Shown piece by piece: positions 16,843 through 26,063 of a DNA stretch of 64,000 nucleotides. The DNA lies in contig NZ_WMEZ01000002.1 of the NCBI RefSeq assembly GCF_009856415.1, positions 803,307 through 867,306 of the forward strand, in the 5' to 3' direction. A program made the translations under genes and the position numbers. The stretch comes from Halobacillus litoralis. GTDB taxonomy: Bacteria; Bacillota; Bacilli; Bacillales; Halobacillaceae. Every line of letters begins with the position of its first letter. Position 1 is the first letter of the stretch. The notes beneath the pieces are model-generated. The model was not told the origin of the DNA, searched no databases, and saw only the letters and a program-made list of their open reading frames with translations.

Positions 16843-18195
16843 ATGAAAAAACAAAACCTTGTCGTTGTCGGTGGCGGCAGCACGTACACGATCGGTATGA
16901 TTATGAGTCTCGTAGCCGAAAAAGAACAGTTTCCTTTGAAAACGATTACCTTTTATGACACGAACGCAGAACGTCAGGAGAAAATTGCGAAAGCATCAGA
17001 AATCATCCTTCGTGAAAAGTATCCGGAACTGGAGAGCTTCCATTACACGACAGATAAAGAAGAAGCTTTGACAAATGCAGATTTCGTTTTCGTTCAAATC
17101 CGTACAGGTGGCCTTGCGATGCGCGAGCAGGATGAGCAAATCCCTCTAAACCACGGAGCTGTTGGTCAAGAAACATGTGGACCTGGTGGAATGGCTTATG
17201 GGTTACGTTCCATTGGAGATATGATTGACCTTGTCAATGATATCCGTCATTATTCTCCAGATGCTTGGATCTTAAACTACACAAACCCTGCAGCGATTGT
17301 TGCAGAAGCACTGCGCCGTGAGTTCCCGGAAGATAAAAAACTATTGAACATCTGCGATATGCCGGCAGCGATCATGGTCAGCTATGCAGGCATCCTTGGA
17401 AAAGACGTCTTCGACCTTGTCCCAGAATACTTCGGACTTAACCACTTCGGCTGGTTTACGAAGATCCTAGATAAAGATGGAAATGATCACACAGATACAA
17501 TCAAACGTGCCATCACCGAAGATGGTTTTATTCCTGAAGATGCAGAGATTGCCAACGATCCTTCCTGGATCAAAACGTTCAAGCAGGTGGAGCAAATGGT
17601 CACAGACTTCCCTGAATACTTGCCGAACACGTACTTGCAATACTATCTCTACCCTTCTCAAATGGTAGAAAAAGAAGACGTGACGAATACTCGTGCCCGC
17701 CAAGTCATCAATGGCCGTGAAAAACGTGTACACACATTAGCAGATCAAATCATTGCAGATGATACTACCGAAAATGTCGAACTTGAAGTGGACATCCATG
17801 GACGTTACATGATTCGCGTCGCCGCATCAATGGCTTACAATAATGGTGACATTTTCATCGTCATGGTTGAAAACAATGGTACGATTGCCAACCTTCCAGA
17901 TGATGCAATGGTTGAAGTTCCTGCGATGATTACAAGCCGTGGACCGAAGCCATTCGCCGTCGGAAACATTTCCACCTTCTATAAAGGGTTGATTGAAGGG
18001 CAGCTTGCCTATGAGAAGCTTGTCGTCGATGCGTATTATGAGAACAGTTACGAAAAAGCACTCCAGGCTTTGACGTTGAACCGAACGGTTGTAGACGCAC
18101 CTCGTGCCCGCAAAATCTTGGATGACATGATTGAAGCAAACCAGGAGTACTGGCCTGAATTACACGCCAACAAGCAGCTTGTGACATCAAAATAA
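16843..18195 (+). CDS. glvA: 6-phospho-alpha-glucosidase (GH4)
   Basis: NAD+ and metal-dependent glycosidase that hydrolyses alpha-glucoside 6-phosphates (maltose 6'-phosphate and relatives) brought in by the PTS. The 450 residues show GH4 hallmarks: NAD-binding VVGGGSTYTIGMI (about 6-18), RTGGLAMREQDEQIPL (about 86-101), QETCGPGG (about 108), NYTNPAAIV (about 145), ICDMPAAI (about 169, metal-ligand Cys) and LNHFGWF (about 198, metal-ligand His). The start is the ATG at 16843, eight bases from GGAGG; a TTG at 16828 lies upstream of that site. It is co-transcribed with the PTS permease gene. Confidence 0.93.
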   Translation: MKKQNLVVVGGGSTYTIGMIMSLVAEKEQFPLKTITFYDTNAERQEKIAKASEIILREKYPELESFHYTTDKEEALTNADFVFVQIRTGGLAMREQDEQIPLNHGAVGQETCGPGGMAYGLRSIGDMIDLVNDIRHYSPDAWILNYTNPAAIVAEALRREFPEDKKLLNICDMPAAIMVSYAGILGKDVFDLVPEYFGLNHFGWFTKILDKDGNDHTDTIKRAITEDGFIPEDAEIANDPSWIKTFKQVEQMVTDFPEYLPNTYLQYYLYPSQMVEKEDVTNTRARQVINGREKRVHTLADQIIADDTTENVELEVDIHGRYMIRVAASMAYNNGDIFIVMVENNGTIANLPDDAMVEVPAMITSRGPKPFAVGNISTFYKGLIEGQLAYEKLVVDAYYENSYEKALQALTLNRTVVDAPRARKILDDMIEANQEYWPELHANKQLVTSK

Positions 18196-18198
18196 CAA

Positions 18199-18231
18199 AA
18201 AGGAGCCCCGGCCCATTCCGGGGTCTCCCCT
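18199..18231 (+). other. Intercistronic stem-loop between glvA and glvC
   Basis: GGAGCCCCGG (18202-18211) pairs with CCGGGG plus TCTCC (18218-18228). There is no T-run, so it may be an mRNA-stabilising or processing hairpin rather than a terminator. A weak cre-like GAAAGCGTTTCC follows at about 18243. Confidence 0.5.
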
Positions 18232-18273
18232 ACATCAAATAAGAAAGCGTTTCCCCATAAAGGAGGATCAGAA

Positions 18274-19830
18274 GTGAAGAAATATTTTGGAAGCTTACAG
18301 AAGTTCGGAAAGTCACTGATGGTTCCCGTCGCGTTGCTCCCTGCTGCCGGTATTTTACTCGGGCTTGGAGCTGCCTTGACAGGACCACTCGCTGATACAC
18401 TCACTTTTCTACAAAATGACATCATTCAACTGATTGGCAGCGGGATGTCTGATATCGGAATCAGCATCTTCAACAACCTTGCAGTCATCTTCGCCATCGG
18501 GGTTGCCATCGGCTTAACAGGTGGATCGGGTATTGCTGCTCTAGCAGCCCTGCTCGGTTACATCATTATGAACAAAACCATCTCCTTCGCCTTAGGGATC
18601 ACCCCTGAAATGATCAGTGAAAGCGGAGAATATGGAATGGCACTCGGCATTCCCACCCTGGAAACAGGTGTCCTTGGCGGGATTGTCGTCGGACTATTAG
18701 CCGTTTGGATCTATAACAAATTCCATGAATTCGATCCTCCAGAAGTGCTCGGCTTTTTTGCCGGTGATCGTTCTGTTGGGATCGCCATGGTCTTCTCGTC
18801 CATTTTTCTTGCACTCGCTATGATGGTCGTATGGCCACCGATTCAAGGGGGCATCAACGCGGTTGCAAACGTCATTGCCAACGGTGCGACAAACCCGTTA
18901 TACATCGGACTATACGGCTTCTTAGAACGTGCGTTAATTCCGACAGGTCTGCACCACATCTGGTATGCTCCGTTCCTATGGACATCCTTAGGCGGGACGG
19001 CAGAAGTAGCTGGCAGTGCCGTGTCCGGAGACCAATACATCTTCCTTGCACAAATTGCAGAAGGTGTCGAAGTTACAGCCGGCCGCTTCATGGCAGGTAA
19101 ATTCCCTGTCATCATGTTCGGACTATTAGGAGCTGCCCTAGCGATGTACCGCCGCGCTGATAAGAAGAATCAGCCTGTCGTAAAAGGAATGCTTATTGCC
19201 GCAGCAGGTACAGCCTTTTTAACAGGAATCACAGAACCGATCGAATTCACATTCTTATTCGTCGCTCCACTGCTGTTCGTCTTCCACGCATTTCTTGCCG
19301 GTATTTCATTTGCCGTCATGTACATGCTTGATGTTCACCTTGGCTGGGCAGGCGGTTCCGGGTTGATCGACTTCATCCTCGTCAACGCTTTGCCTGGAAC
19401 AGGAAACTGGTGGATGAACCTTGTCGCAGGTGCTGTATTCTTCGTCATCTATTATTTCTCTTTCTCCTTTGCCATCAAAAAGTGGGACCTCGCTACACCA
19501 GGTCGTGGAGGACAAGAGAACAAGCTCTACACCCGTAAAGATTTCAACGAGCAGAAGAAAGGCGGCAAAGGGAACCAAACGAAAGAAACGGCCGCTGCCA
19601 TCATGGAAGCTCTTGGTGGAGAATCAAACTTGAAGCACGTCGACGCTTGCTTTACAAGATTACGCGTCGAAGTTTCTGAAGTAGGTCAGATTAATGAAGA
19701 CCGCTTGAAAGAACTTGGAGCTGCAGGTGTCGTTAAAGTAGACCACAATATACAGGCCATCTTCGGAGGTCGCTCCGACCTGTACAAAAATGAAATCAAC
19801 CGCATTATAAAAGAGTCGAACGCTTCTTAG
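18274..19830 (+). CDS. glvC: PTS system alpha-glucoside (maltose)-type EIICB component
   Basis: Transports and phosphorylates an alpha-glucoside such as maltose. Of 518 residues, about 1-410 form the membrane EIIC domain, with the glucose-superfamily motif TGITEPIEFTF (about 315-325). About 435-515 form EIIB with the phosphorylated Cys in DACFTRLR (about 452). No EIIA domain is fused, so a separate EIIA (Glc-type) must serve it. The start is GTG at 18274, with AAAGGAGG at proper spacing. Its product supplies the substrate of GlvA. Confidence 0.92.
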   Translation: MKKYFGSLQKFGKSLMVPVALLPAAGILLGLGAALTGPLADTLTFLQNDIIQLIGSGMSDIGISIFNNLAVIFAIGVAIGLTGGSGIAALAALLGYIIMNKTISFALGITPEMISESGEYGMALGIPTLETGVLGGIVVGLLAVWIYNKFHEFDPPEVLGFFAGDRSVGIAMVFSSIFLALAMMVVWPPIQGGINAVANVIANGATNPLYIGLYGFLERALIPTGLHHIWYAPFLWTSLGGTAEVAGSAVSGDQYIFLAQIAEGVEVTAGRFMAGKFPVIMFGLLGAALAMYRRADKKNQPVVKGMLIAAAGTAFLTGITEPIEFTFLFVAPLLFVFHAFLAGISFAVMYMLDVHLGWAGGSGLIDFILVNALPGTGNWWMNLVAGAVFFVIYYFSFSFAIKKWDLATPGRGGQENKLYTRKDFNEQKKGGKGNQTKETAAAIMEALGGESNLKHVDACFTRLRVEVSEVGQINEDRLKELGAAGVVKVDHNIQAIFGGRSDLYKNEINRIIKESNAS

Positions 19831-19910
19831 GATGCGGTCTTTCATTAATATCCTCTAAGTTTTAACGTAGTCTTCAAGAATAGGGAGTTTATCTGAAAAA
19901 GATTAAAAAC

Positions 19911-19949
19911 AAAAAAAAGGAGTTCCTGATGGATAGGAACTCCTTTTTT
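19911..19949 (+). terminator. Terminator of the glv operon
   Basis: Perfect stem AAAAAAGGAGTTCCT/AGGAACTCCTTTTTT with a seven-base loop and T-run, 80 bases after the glvC stop. Confidence 0.92.
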
Positions 19950-20034
19950 AGCGATGTCATTCGGTATATCGATTGAATGATCCTTATATCAATCAAAATT
20001 GTCATTGATCAACGGTTTATGGATCCCTCCTCTA

Positions 20035-20685
20035 TTACAAAGCTAAACTATTAAAAAGGACACTTACACCGATCCATCCAAATTTGAGACCGTAATAGAT
20101 AAGAACCAGGCTCGCTATCCCCTGGATCCACCTTAATAGGGAAGAGTTTACGAGGTACCTTCCGAAATGTACAAAAAATGCTAAATTCGCATTCCACAAA
20201 CCAATTCCAAGGAAAACCATAGAACTGATGATAAACGAGCGAAACATGTTTTCTTCTTGTAAAGCCCCGCTTAAAACCGATCCATAAATGCTAATCCAAA
20301 ACAATAGATTCATTGGGTTCGTCCCTGCAATGACCACACCTCTTATGTATGAGAGTAGAGCTTGCTTTTTACTGTGCCGTTCATAACCTTCCTCCACCCT
20401 CCATTCTTCTTTGGCACGCAAGCTCGTCCAACCTGCGTGGACCAAGACGACGCACCCAACGAGCATTAATATGACTTGCACCCATGTCCACGTCAAAAAT
20501 ACACCGGCTCCAAAGAACATAGCCGCCATCAGCAAAAAATCGGAAGACATTCCTCCAAGCCCTACACAAAATGCAGACCAAAACCCATAAGTAAGCCCCC
20601 GCCTCATGATTTCTATATTTATCGGTCCGACAGGTGCGGCAATGGATAAACCCAGTACAATAGAACTTACAACTAAGACAACCAC
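20035..20685 (-). CDS. LysE/RhtB-family amino acid exporter
   Basis: A 216-residue membrane protein with about six hydrophobic segments. The family signature is at the N-terminus (LSIAAPVGPINIEIMRRGL, about 13-31), followed by GLGGMSSDFLLM and, mid-protein, RGVVIAGTNPMNLLFWISIYG (about 116-136). LysE/RhtB proteins export basic or neutral amino acids and derivatives; the substrate cannot be told. The start appears to be GTG at 20685, close behind a GGGGGGAGG; no ATG is available nearby. It is monocistronic. Confidence 0.82.
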   Translation of the reverse strand: MVVLVVSSIVLGLSIAAPVGPINIEIMRRGLTYGFWSAFCVGLGGMSSDFLLMAAMFFGAGVFLTWTWVQVILMLVGCVVLVHAGWTSLRAKEEWRVEEGYERHSKKQALLSYIRGVVIAGTNPMNLLFWISIYGSVLSGALQEENMFRSFIISSMVFLGIGLWNANLAFFVHFGRYLVNSSLLRWIQGIASLVLIYYGLKFGWIGVSVLFNSLAL

Positions 20686-20708
20686 ACCCTCCCCCCTTTT
20701 TATAAAAA

Positions 20709-20741
20709 GATTGAAAAAAAAGGGACGATGAGCCCGTCCCT
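20709..20741 (-). terminator. Terminator of the cupredoxin gene
   Basis: On the minus strand AGGGACG...CGTCCC is followed by eight T, nine bases past the stop. Confidence 0.85.
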
Positions 20742-20750
20742 CATTTCTGG

Positions 20751-21206
20751 TTAATCAACCACGATGTAAGCAATCATCGGACCATCCGTAGCGATTTCGG
20801 AATGGGTGGTGCAGATCAAACGGTAAATGCCTTCCTTTTTGAATTGAAGATCTAAGACCGTCTCTTTCCCTTGCTCTACCATGCCTTTGACATCCGTACC
20901 TTCAATGTAGAAAGGGTGCTCTTTTCCATTCACGCCGTATATACTCAGTTTAAATGGTTCATCTTTTTCCACAAAGATCGTTCCCGGATCCCATCGGTAA
21001 GCTTCAATTTCTTTTCCATCCGCCGTTTCTGCTTTGAATTCCCCTGTAACTAGATTGATAACTCGAGGTTCACCATTCACAGGCTCTGTTGAGGTCGAGA
21101 CGGCTCCTTTCCAGAAAAAACTTCCGATGTAGTAAGCAGCAAAAGCGATAATAATGGCACCTAATAGTAGACCAATTTTTCGTGCAGACAAAATCCACGC
21201 ATCCAC
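20751..21206 (-). CDS. Membrane-anchored cupredoxin-domain protein
   Basis: A 151-residue protein with one N-terminal membrane segment (IGLLLGAIIIAFAAYYIGSFFW, about 11-32) and a periplasmic-side cupredoxin fold. Likely copper ligands are the His of KEHPFYIEGTD (about 96) and the Cys, His and Met of CTTHSEIATDGPM (about 132-144). That set fits a type-1 or CuA-related site exposed outside the cell. The start is GTG at 21206, eight bases from AGGAGGGG. It may carry electrons or bind extracellular copper; no copper or respiratory gene is adjacent to decide. Confidence 0.75.
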   Translation of the reverse strand: MDAWILSARKIGLLLGAIIIAFAAYYIGSFFWKGAVSTSTEPVNGEPRVINLVTGEFKAETADGKEIEAYRWDPGTIFVEKDEPFKLSIYGVNGKEHPFYIEGTDVKGMVEQGKETVLDLQFKKEGIYRLICTTHSEIATDGPMIAYIVVD

Positions 21207-21283
21207 GCCATACCCCTCCTATCGTTTCGTTAGTTTATTTATATGCATAGGGGCACCGAAAACTTGTCTACTTTTTAAAGTAA

Positions 21284-21430
21284 AGCTCCCGATCGTGTAA
21301 GACTCAGTTTCGAGATGTTTGTTGAGTGTATGGGGGCTGCAGGGAATAGCTCGCTTCCCGACCACCCCTGACTCCCAATACGGCAAACGAACACAGGTTA
21401 TCTCGAAACTGAGTCTTCCATAGTCCTGCC
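21284..21430. repeat. Hybrid, internally deleted hairpin repeat
   Basis: The left part (21299-21355) matches the start of the A unit and the right part (21355-21417) matches the end of the B unit; the intervening 350-odd bases found in composite copies are missing. Its ends are a perfect 18-base inverted repeat, AAGACTCAGTTTCGAGAT at 21299-21316 and its complement at 21400-21417. GCTCCC before the left end and CCTGCCATT after the right end match the edges of other copies. Confidence 0.8.
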
Positions 21431-21443
21431 ATTGTAAAGAATA

Positions 21444-21474
21444 AAAAGAACCACACCTGGGGCGTGGTTCTTTT
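21444..21474 (-). terminator. Terminator of the haloperoxidase-like gene
   Basis: AAAAGAACCAC/GTGGTTCTTTT stem with a nine-base loop next to the stop at 21477. Confidence 0.85.
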
Positions 21475-21476
21475 GG

Positions 21477-22379
21477 TTAATAGAATATTTTTGGGTCGAT
21501 CCAATCCGTATAAGGAGAAGATTCTTCATGATCCGTGGAGTCCAGGAGCAAGGAACCGCATTTTTGGTCAAATCGAAAAGGTATGGCCTGCCTATAGTCG
21601 GAAGGATAGATATCTGCGTTTCGAAATTCTGTAAAGGGGCGATCAAGCGGGCGGCCATCGATATTGTCTTTCTTCAACTCTTCTACAACGATGCGGCCGA
21701 TTTGTCTCCCAAGGCGGAGCCCCTCGTCATTATCCACAGGATAGTGTACGCCGGCATAAAGTCTTGAGCGGGCGTCCTCTTCAGCCAACTCCCTCAGCTT
21801 CCTTCTTTCGGAAGGGAAGAAATAACTGAGGATGACTTCTGCAGCTCCGGAAATCGTTGCGTGGCCGGATGGGTAGGATGGGTGCTTCGGTGTACAGATG
21901 ACGGTGCGTAATTGAGGGTCCAACTGGTTGGGACGCGGGACCAGCCACCGGTATTTCAATGACCAGCATACGACGAATGCATCATTCATGCCGCTGAAAA
22001 CGGCTCCTAACATACGAGCGGCCCTTGGAGCTTCCACACCATAAGTATCAATCAGACGGTCAACAATGGGTACCCATTGTTTTGAGGCTGGCCCCTCTCC
22101 CCAGTACACAGCAATTTTTCTTTGGTCGGTTGTCAAATTGGCTAGGGTTTCTTTGACTACCTTCAGTTCTCTATGCCAGTCAATGGTCTTTGGATCTTTG
22201 ATGGCTAATCGTATCGGGCTTCCATCCAACTTATTAAACCCGTGCCTCCGGCTGTGTTCAATAAAATAGGTTTTCCATTTCCCTGCTTCAAACTCCACCC
22301 CTTCGTTCGTTGATGGTGGGCGGCTTTCACCGGCATAAGGCAAATCGGTCCAGTAAGGATACGGTTGATTTAGTGACAT
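21477..22379 (-). CDS. Vanadium-dependent haloperoxidase / PAP2-superfamily protein
   Basis: A 300-residue protein with the three vanadate/phosphate-binding motifs of the superfamily: KYRWLVPRP (about 141-149), PSYPSGHATISG (about 166-177) and SRLYAGVHYPVDNDEG (about 203-218, with Arg, the His base and Asp). The spacing and length fit the vanadium haloperoxidase branch rather than small membrane PAP2 phosphatases, and I see no membrane segment or signal peptide. It could oxidise halides with peroxide or act as an acid phosphatase; sequence alone does not decide. The ATG at 22379 lies after GGAGGGGTGACC; a GTG two codons earlier is inside that site. Confidence 0.8.
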   Translation of the reverse strand: MSLNQPYPYWTDLPYAGESRPPSTNEGVEFEAGKWKTYFIEHSRRHGFNKLDGSPIRLAIKDPKTIDWHRELKVVKETLANLTTDQRKIAVYWGEGPASKQWVPIVDRLIDTYGVEAPRAARMLGAVFSGMNDAFVVCWSLKYRWLVPRPNQLDPQLRTVICTPKHPSYPSGHATISGAAEVILSYFFPSERRKLRELAEEDARSRLYAGVHYPVDNDEGLRLGRQIGRIVVEELKKDNIDGRPLDRPFTEFRNADIYPSDYRQAIPFRFDQKCGSLLLDSTDHEESSPYTDWIDPKIFY

Positions 22380-22434
22380 GGTCACCCCTCCCTTTCCCTC
22401 ATCTTATGCGGGAGGATGGGCGGAGGTGTGAGAC

Positions 22435-24252
22435 TTATCCGTATCCTCTTTCGGTACGCTCTGATGTCTGAGCTCGAATAAGAGCTGCATACTCTCCCCC
22501 TTGCTCCATGAGCGTCCGGTGGTTTCCTTTTTCAACGATCTTCCCGCCCTGGAGTACTAGAATCACATCGGCTGAGCGTATGGTATGCAGGCGGTGTGCA
22601 ATGACAAAACTCGTCCGGCCTTTCATTAGGTTCGTAAGACCGGCATTGATTTTCATTTCTGTGACCGTATCGATGCTGCTTGTCGCTTCATCTAAAATAA
22701 GCAACGATGGATCTGCAATCATGGCTCGTGCAATAGATAACAATTGTCGTTGTCCATGACTTACCCCTTTTCCATCTGAATCAAGAACCGTTTCATATCC
22801 GCCTGGCAGCTGGGTGATGAAATCGTGAGCCATAGCAGACCTGGCCGCTTGTTCAACCTCAGCATCTGTAGCATCCAATCGTCCATAACGAATGTTTTCC
22901 CGTATGGTCGTGTTAAACATGGTGGCATCCTGGAGAACGACCCCCATCCGGCTCCTCAAACTGTCTCTTTTCACGCTTTTCAGGTCTACACCGTCCAACA
23001 AAATCTGACCGGAGTCCGGATCATAGAATCGTGACAGTAAAGATATAATGGTCGTTTTCCCCGCACCTGTAGGACCGACCAGCGCCACCGTTTGACCAGA
23101 TTTCGCTTCAAAGGTGATGTCCGAAAGCGTCTGCTGTTCATCTTCATAAGAGAAATCAACATGCTGAAATTGGATATCCCCTTGGATTTCTCCCACCTCA
23201 CCTGCATTCTTTTCATCCAGTCGTTCTTCTTTTTCGTCAATGACCTGAAAAACCCGGTCTGCGCCAGCTACGGCTGAGAGAATCATGTTGAATTGGTTGG
23301 CCAGGTCGTTCAAAGGTCGTGTGAATTGGCGGGAATAGGTTGTAAACGTGACGATAATACCGATTGATATTGAGCCATTAAGAGCAAGCAGCCCACCTGC
23401 TCCGACAATAATGGCAAAGCTTACATTATTCAACATGTTCATCAGTTTTGGAATAAACCCTGTGTACACTTGCGCATAGTAGCCTGACTCTCTTAACGCT
23501 TTATTTTTTCCTCTGAACTCATCTATGACATCTTCCTCTTTGGAAAACATTTTTATAATGGGCTGCCCAGAAAACATTTCCTCTACATAGCCATTCACTT
23601 CACCAAGGTCCTTTTGTTGCTTTTTAAAATAGGGACCGGTTCGGTTTGTGATCCATTTCATTCCAAAGTACATGACAGGAATAATGGTCAATGTCAGCAA
23701 TGTGAGCATGGGACTTAACCAGAGCATGATGATTACTGTACCGATGATCGTCAATAAACTTGTAAAAAATTGAACGACTGCCGTATTTAAAGTCCGACTT
23801 ACGTTTTCAATATCGTTCGTAAGCCTGCTCATCAACTCCCCCTGCTGCATTTTTTGAAAAAAGAGAACAGGCAGCAGTTGGACATGTGAAAACAGATGCG
23901 ATCTCATGGATTGGACTGCATTTTGAGCAATTCCGATCATCCAATAATTCTGCAGCCAAAGAAAAAGCGAATGAAACAAGTAAACAAGGAGCAAGCCAGC
24001 CAGCATGGTGAGAAGGGTATCTGATTCAGGACTTTCTATGACTATGTCGACTGTCAACCCCAGAAGATAAGGACCCAGTAAGGATAAAGCGGAGCTGATC
24101 AGGATGGCAGCTAACACGATGATAAATCTTACTCTTTCCTTCACCATATAACGCCATATCCTTCGGAGCGTACCTCCGACATTTTCAACTTTCGGGGGTT
24201 TTGAACCAACCCCATGAGGATGACCCATTCTAGGTTTAGTACCTCCACTCAC
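22435..24252 (-). CDS. yfiC: ABC exporter subunit (ATPase + permease), canonical Walker B half
   Basis: A 605-residue half-transporter: six membrane helices (about 35-335) then an ATPase domain with Walker A GPTGAGKTT (about 394), signature VSHGQRQ (about 498) and Walker B LLILDEATSS (about 520) with the catalytic Glu, and His in FVIAHRLHTI. The signature lacks the usual SGGQ. Size and order match B. subtilis YfiC, which pairs with YfiB. The partner gene overlaps by four bases, so they form a heterodimeric exporter. Substrates are probably drugs or lipids. The unusual signature pairs with the degenerate Walker B of the partner. Confidence 0.9.
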   Translation of the reverse strand: MSGGTKPRMGHPHGVGSKPPKVENVGGTLRRIWRYMVKERVRFIIVLAAILISSALSLLGPYLLGLTVDIVIESPESDTLLTMLAGLLLVYLFHSLFLWLQNYWMIGIAQNAVQSMRSHLFSHVQLLPVLFFQKMQQGELMSRLTNDIENVSRTLNTAVVQFFTSLLTIIGTVIIMLWLSPMLTLLTLTIIPVMYFGMKWITNRTGPYFKKQQKDLGEVNGYVEEMFSGQPIIKMFSKEEDVIDEFRGKNKALRESGYYAQVYTGFIPKLMNMLNNVSFAIIVGAGGLLALNGSISIGIIVTFTTYSRQFTRPLNDLANQFNMILSAVAGADRVFQVIDEKEERLDEKNAGEVGEIQGDIQFQHVDFSYEDEQQTLSDITFEAKSGQTVALVGPTGAGKTTIISLLSRFYDPDSGQILLDGVDLKSVKRDSLRSRMGVVLQDATMFNTTIRENIRYGRLDATDAEVEQAARSAMAHDFITQLPGGYETVLDSDGKGVSHGQRQLLSIARAMIADPSLLILDEATSSIDTVTEMKINAGLTNLMKGRTSFVIAHRLHTIRSADVILVLQGGKIVEKGNHRTLMEQGGEYAALIRAQTSERTERGYG

Positions 24253-25952
24253 GATGTCACCCCCTCTTGTTGAGATTGATGAATTTCGGCATAATACTCA
24301 TTTTGCTGAAGCAGTTCGTCATGCGTACCCTGAGCAATGATTTCTCCCTGATGAAGAATGAGAATGAGGTCCGCCTTCTGGATTGAACTTACCTTTTGAG
24401 CAACGAGAAACACGGTAGATGGTTGTTCCTCCAGCGTTCGTAGAAGTCTTTTCTCCGTATGAGCATCCAGTGCACTCGTACTATCGTCCAGAATCAAAAT
24501 CCGCGGCTTCCTCACAAGGGCACGAGCTATGGAAAGACGCTGTTTCTGTCCGCCAGAGAAGACAATTCCTTTCTGTCCGATTTGCGTATCATAACCGTCT
24601 GGCAGGTCCCTGATAAAGTCGTGAATTTGCGCCTGTTTGGCCGCCACCTCAATCTCTTTACGTGTCGCATCCTTCTTGCCCCAGGCAATGTTTTCTCTCA
24701 CTGTACCTGAAAACAAATGAACCTCTTGAGGGACCAGGCTGATTTGTCTTCTTATATTTTTCACATCAAGATTTTCAATTTCTACTTCATCCAAAAAGAG
24801 TTGACCCGCATTTTTTTCATACAATCGGGGTATTAAATGAAGCAAGGAGGTCTTTCCGGCCCCTGTTTCCCCAATAATACCGATAGTGGATCCAGGCACT
24901 GCACGGAAGTTCAGGTTCTTAAGCACGTTGTAACCTGCTCTTTCAAGAGAAACGTTTTGGAAACGGACCGCACCGCCTAATTCTTTCCCTTTACCTGAGG
25001 CACCCTCATCTGTGGTTTGATGCAGCACGTCCGCAATCCTTTCCGCCGAGGCCTGCCCTCTTGAGATGACCATGATCAGGAATGTAAAAACAGAAAAAGT
25101 AAATAAAATTCTTGTCGCGTAGTTAATAATGGCGACCAGTTCACCCGCTTCCACACCTGCACTGCTAAGTATTTGTGCGCCAACCAAAAGGAGGACAAGG
25201 ATGATGATGTTCATCCCGAACATGACGACTGGCATAGCCACTTCCATGAGCCACAGCGCTTTTTTATTCTGAAGAACCAATGATTCATTCGCCTGTTGAA
25301 ATCTCTCCTCTTCATGTTCTTTTCTATTAAAACCTTTAATCAAACGAATCCCAGCTATATTTTCTCTAATAATCGTATTGAGTCCATCAAGCTTATGCTG
25401 AACTTTCTTAAACCACTTAATCCCTTTTGTAAGAAGGAAGAATAAAAACAATAAAAATACAGGAACACTACCGAGTAGAAGGAGAGCAAGTTCCACATCA
25501 ATGGTAAAAGCCATCACTAATGCAAAAATGATAAAAAGTGGTGCCCTGAGACCAATCCTTACAAACATGAATAGTAAGTTTTGAATTTGAATCACATCAT
25601 TGGTGATTCTTGTGACCAAGCTTGGAGTGGAGATGTTTTGGAAATGACGATCCGAAAACTTCTGAACTTTTGAAAATAAATCTTTTCTCAGGTCATAACC
25701 GACCCCCTGACTCAGGTCGGCAGCAAAGAAAGAATTCGTCACACCTGCGGTAAAGGCAAGTAATGACAACCCTAAAAGCACCCCACCCCATAACAGAACA
25801 GCGTTAAAGTCTTGAGCAATGATTCCATCATCTATGATTTTAGCCATGAGGATGGGCTGAGCCAGTTCAACCAATAATTCTATGAACATAAGAAAAAGAG
25901 CAATCGATGCAGACTTTTTATAAGGAAAGGTGTAAGAAAAAATTGCACGCAT
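24249..25952 (-). CDS. yfiB: ABC exporter subunit (ATPase + permease), degenerate-site half
   Basis: A 567-residue half-transporter: six membrane helices (about 15-300) and an ATPase domain with Walker A GETGAGKTS (about 353), standard signature FSGGQKQRLS (about 458) and Walker B ILILDDSTSALD (about 480), where the catalytic Glu is Asp. The H-loop reads FLVAQKVSSI, with Gln in place of His. These changes make one of the two ATP sites of the heterodimer weak or inactive, as known for other heterodimeric exporters (BmrCD, TM287/288). It is the first gene of the pair; ATGA overlap couples it to the second. Confidence 0.9.
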   Translation of the reverse strand: MRAIFSYTFPYKKSASIALFLMFIELLVELAQPILMAKIIDDGIIAQDFNAVLLWGGVLLGLSLLAFTAGVTNSFFAADLSQGVGYDLRKDLFSKVQKFSDRHFQNISTPSLVTRITNDVIQIQNLLFMFVRIGLRAPLFIIFALVMAFTIDVELALLLLGSVPVFLLFLFFLLTKGIKWFKKVQHKLDGLNTIIRENIAGIRLIKGFNRKEHEEERFQQANESLVLQNKKALWLMEVAMPVVMFGMNIIILVLLLVGAQILSSAGVEAGELVAIINYATRILFTFSVFTFLIMVISRGQASAERIADVLHQTTDEGASGKGKELGGAVRFQNVSLERAGYNVLKNLNFRAVPGSTIGIIGETGAGKTSLLHLIPRLYEKNAGQLFLDEVEIENLDVKNIRRQISLVPQEVHLFSGTVRENIAWGKKDATRKEIEVAAKQAQIHDFIRDLPDGYDTQIGQKGIVFSGGQKQRLSIARALVRKPRILILDDSTSALDAHTEKRLLRTLEEQPSTVFLVAQKVSSIQKADLILILHQGEIIAQGTHDELLQQNEYYAEIHQSQQEGVTS

Positions 25953-26063
25953 ACAAAATCCTCCAAACGTGTGTCAGTCTAAAGACCCGTTGTACAAATA
26001 GAAATATATTCATTAATAAAAAAGATGATGTTGATGCATAGTTTGAGAATCAGGAACCTTTCT

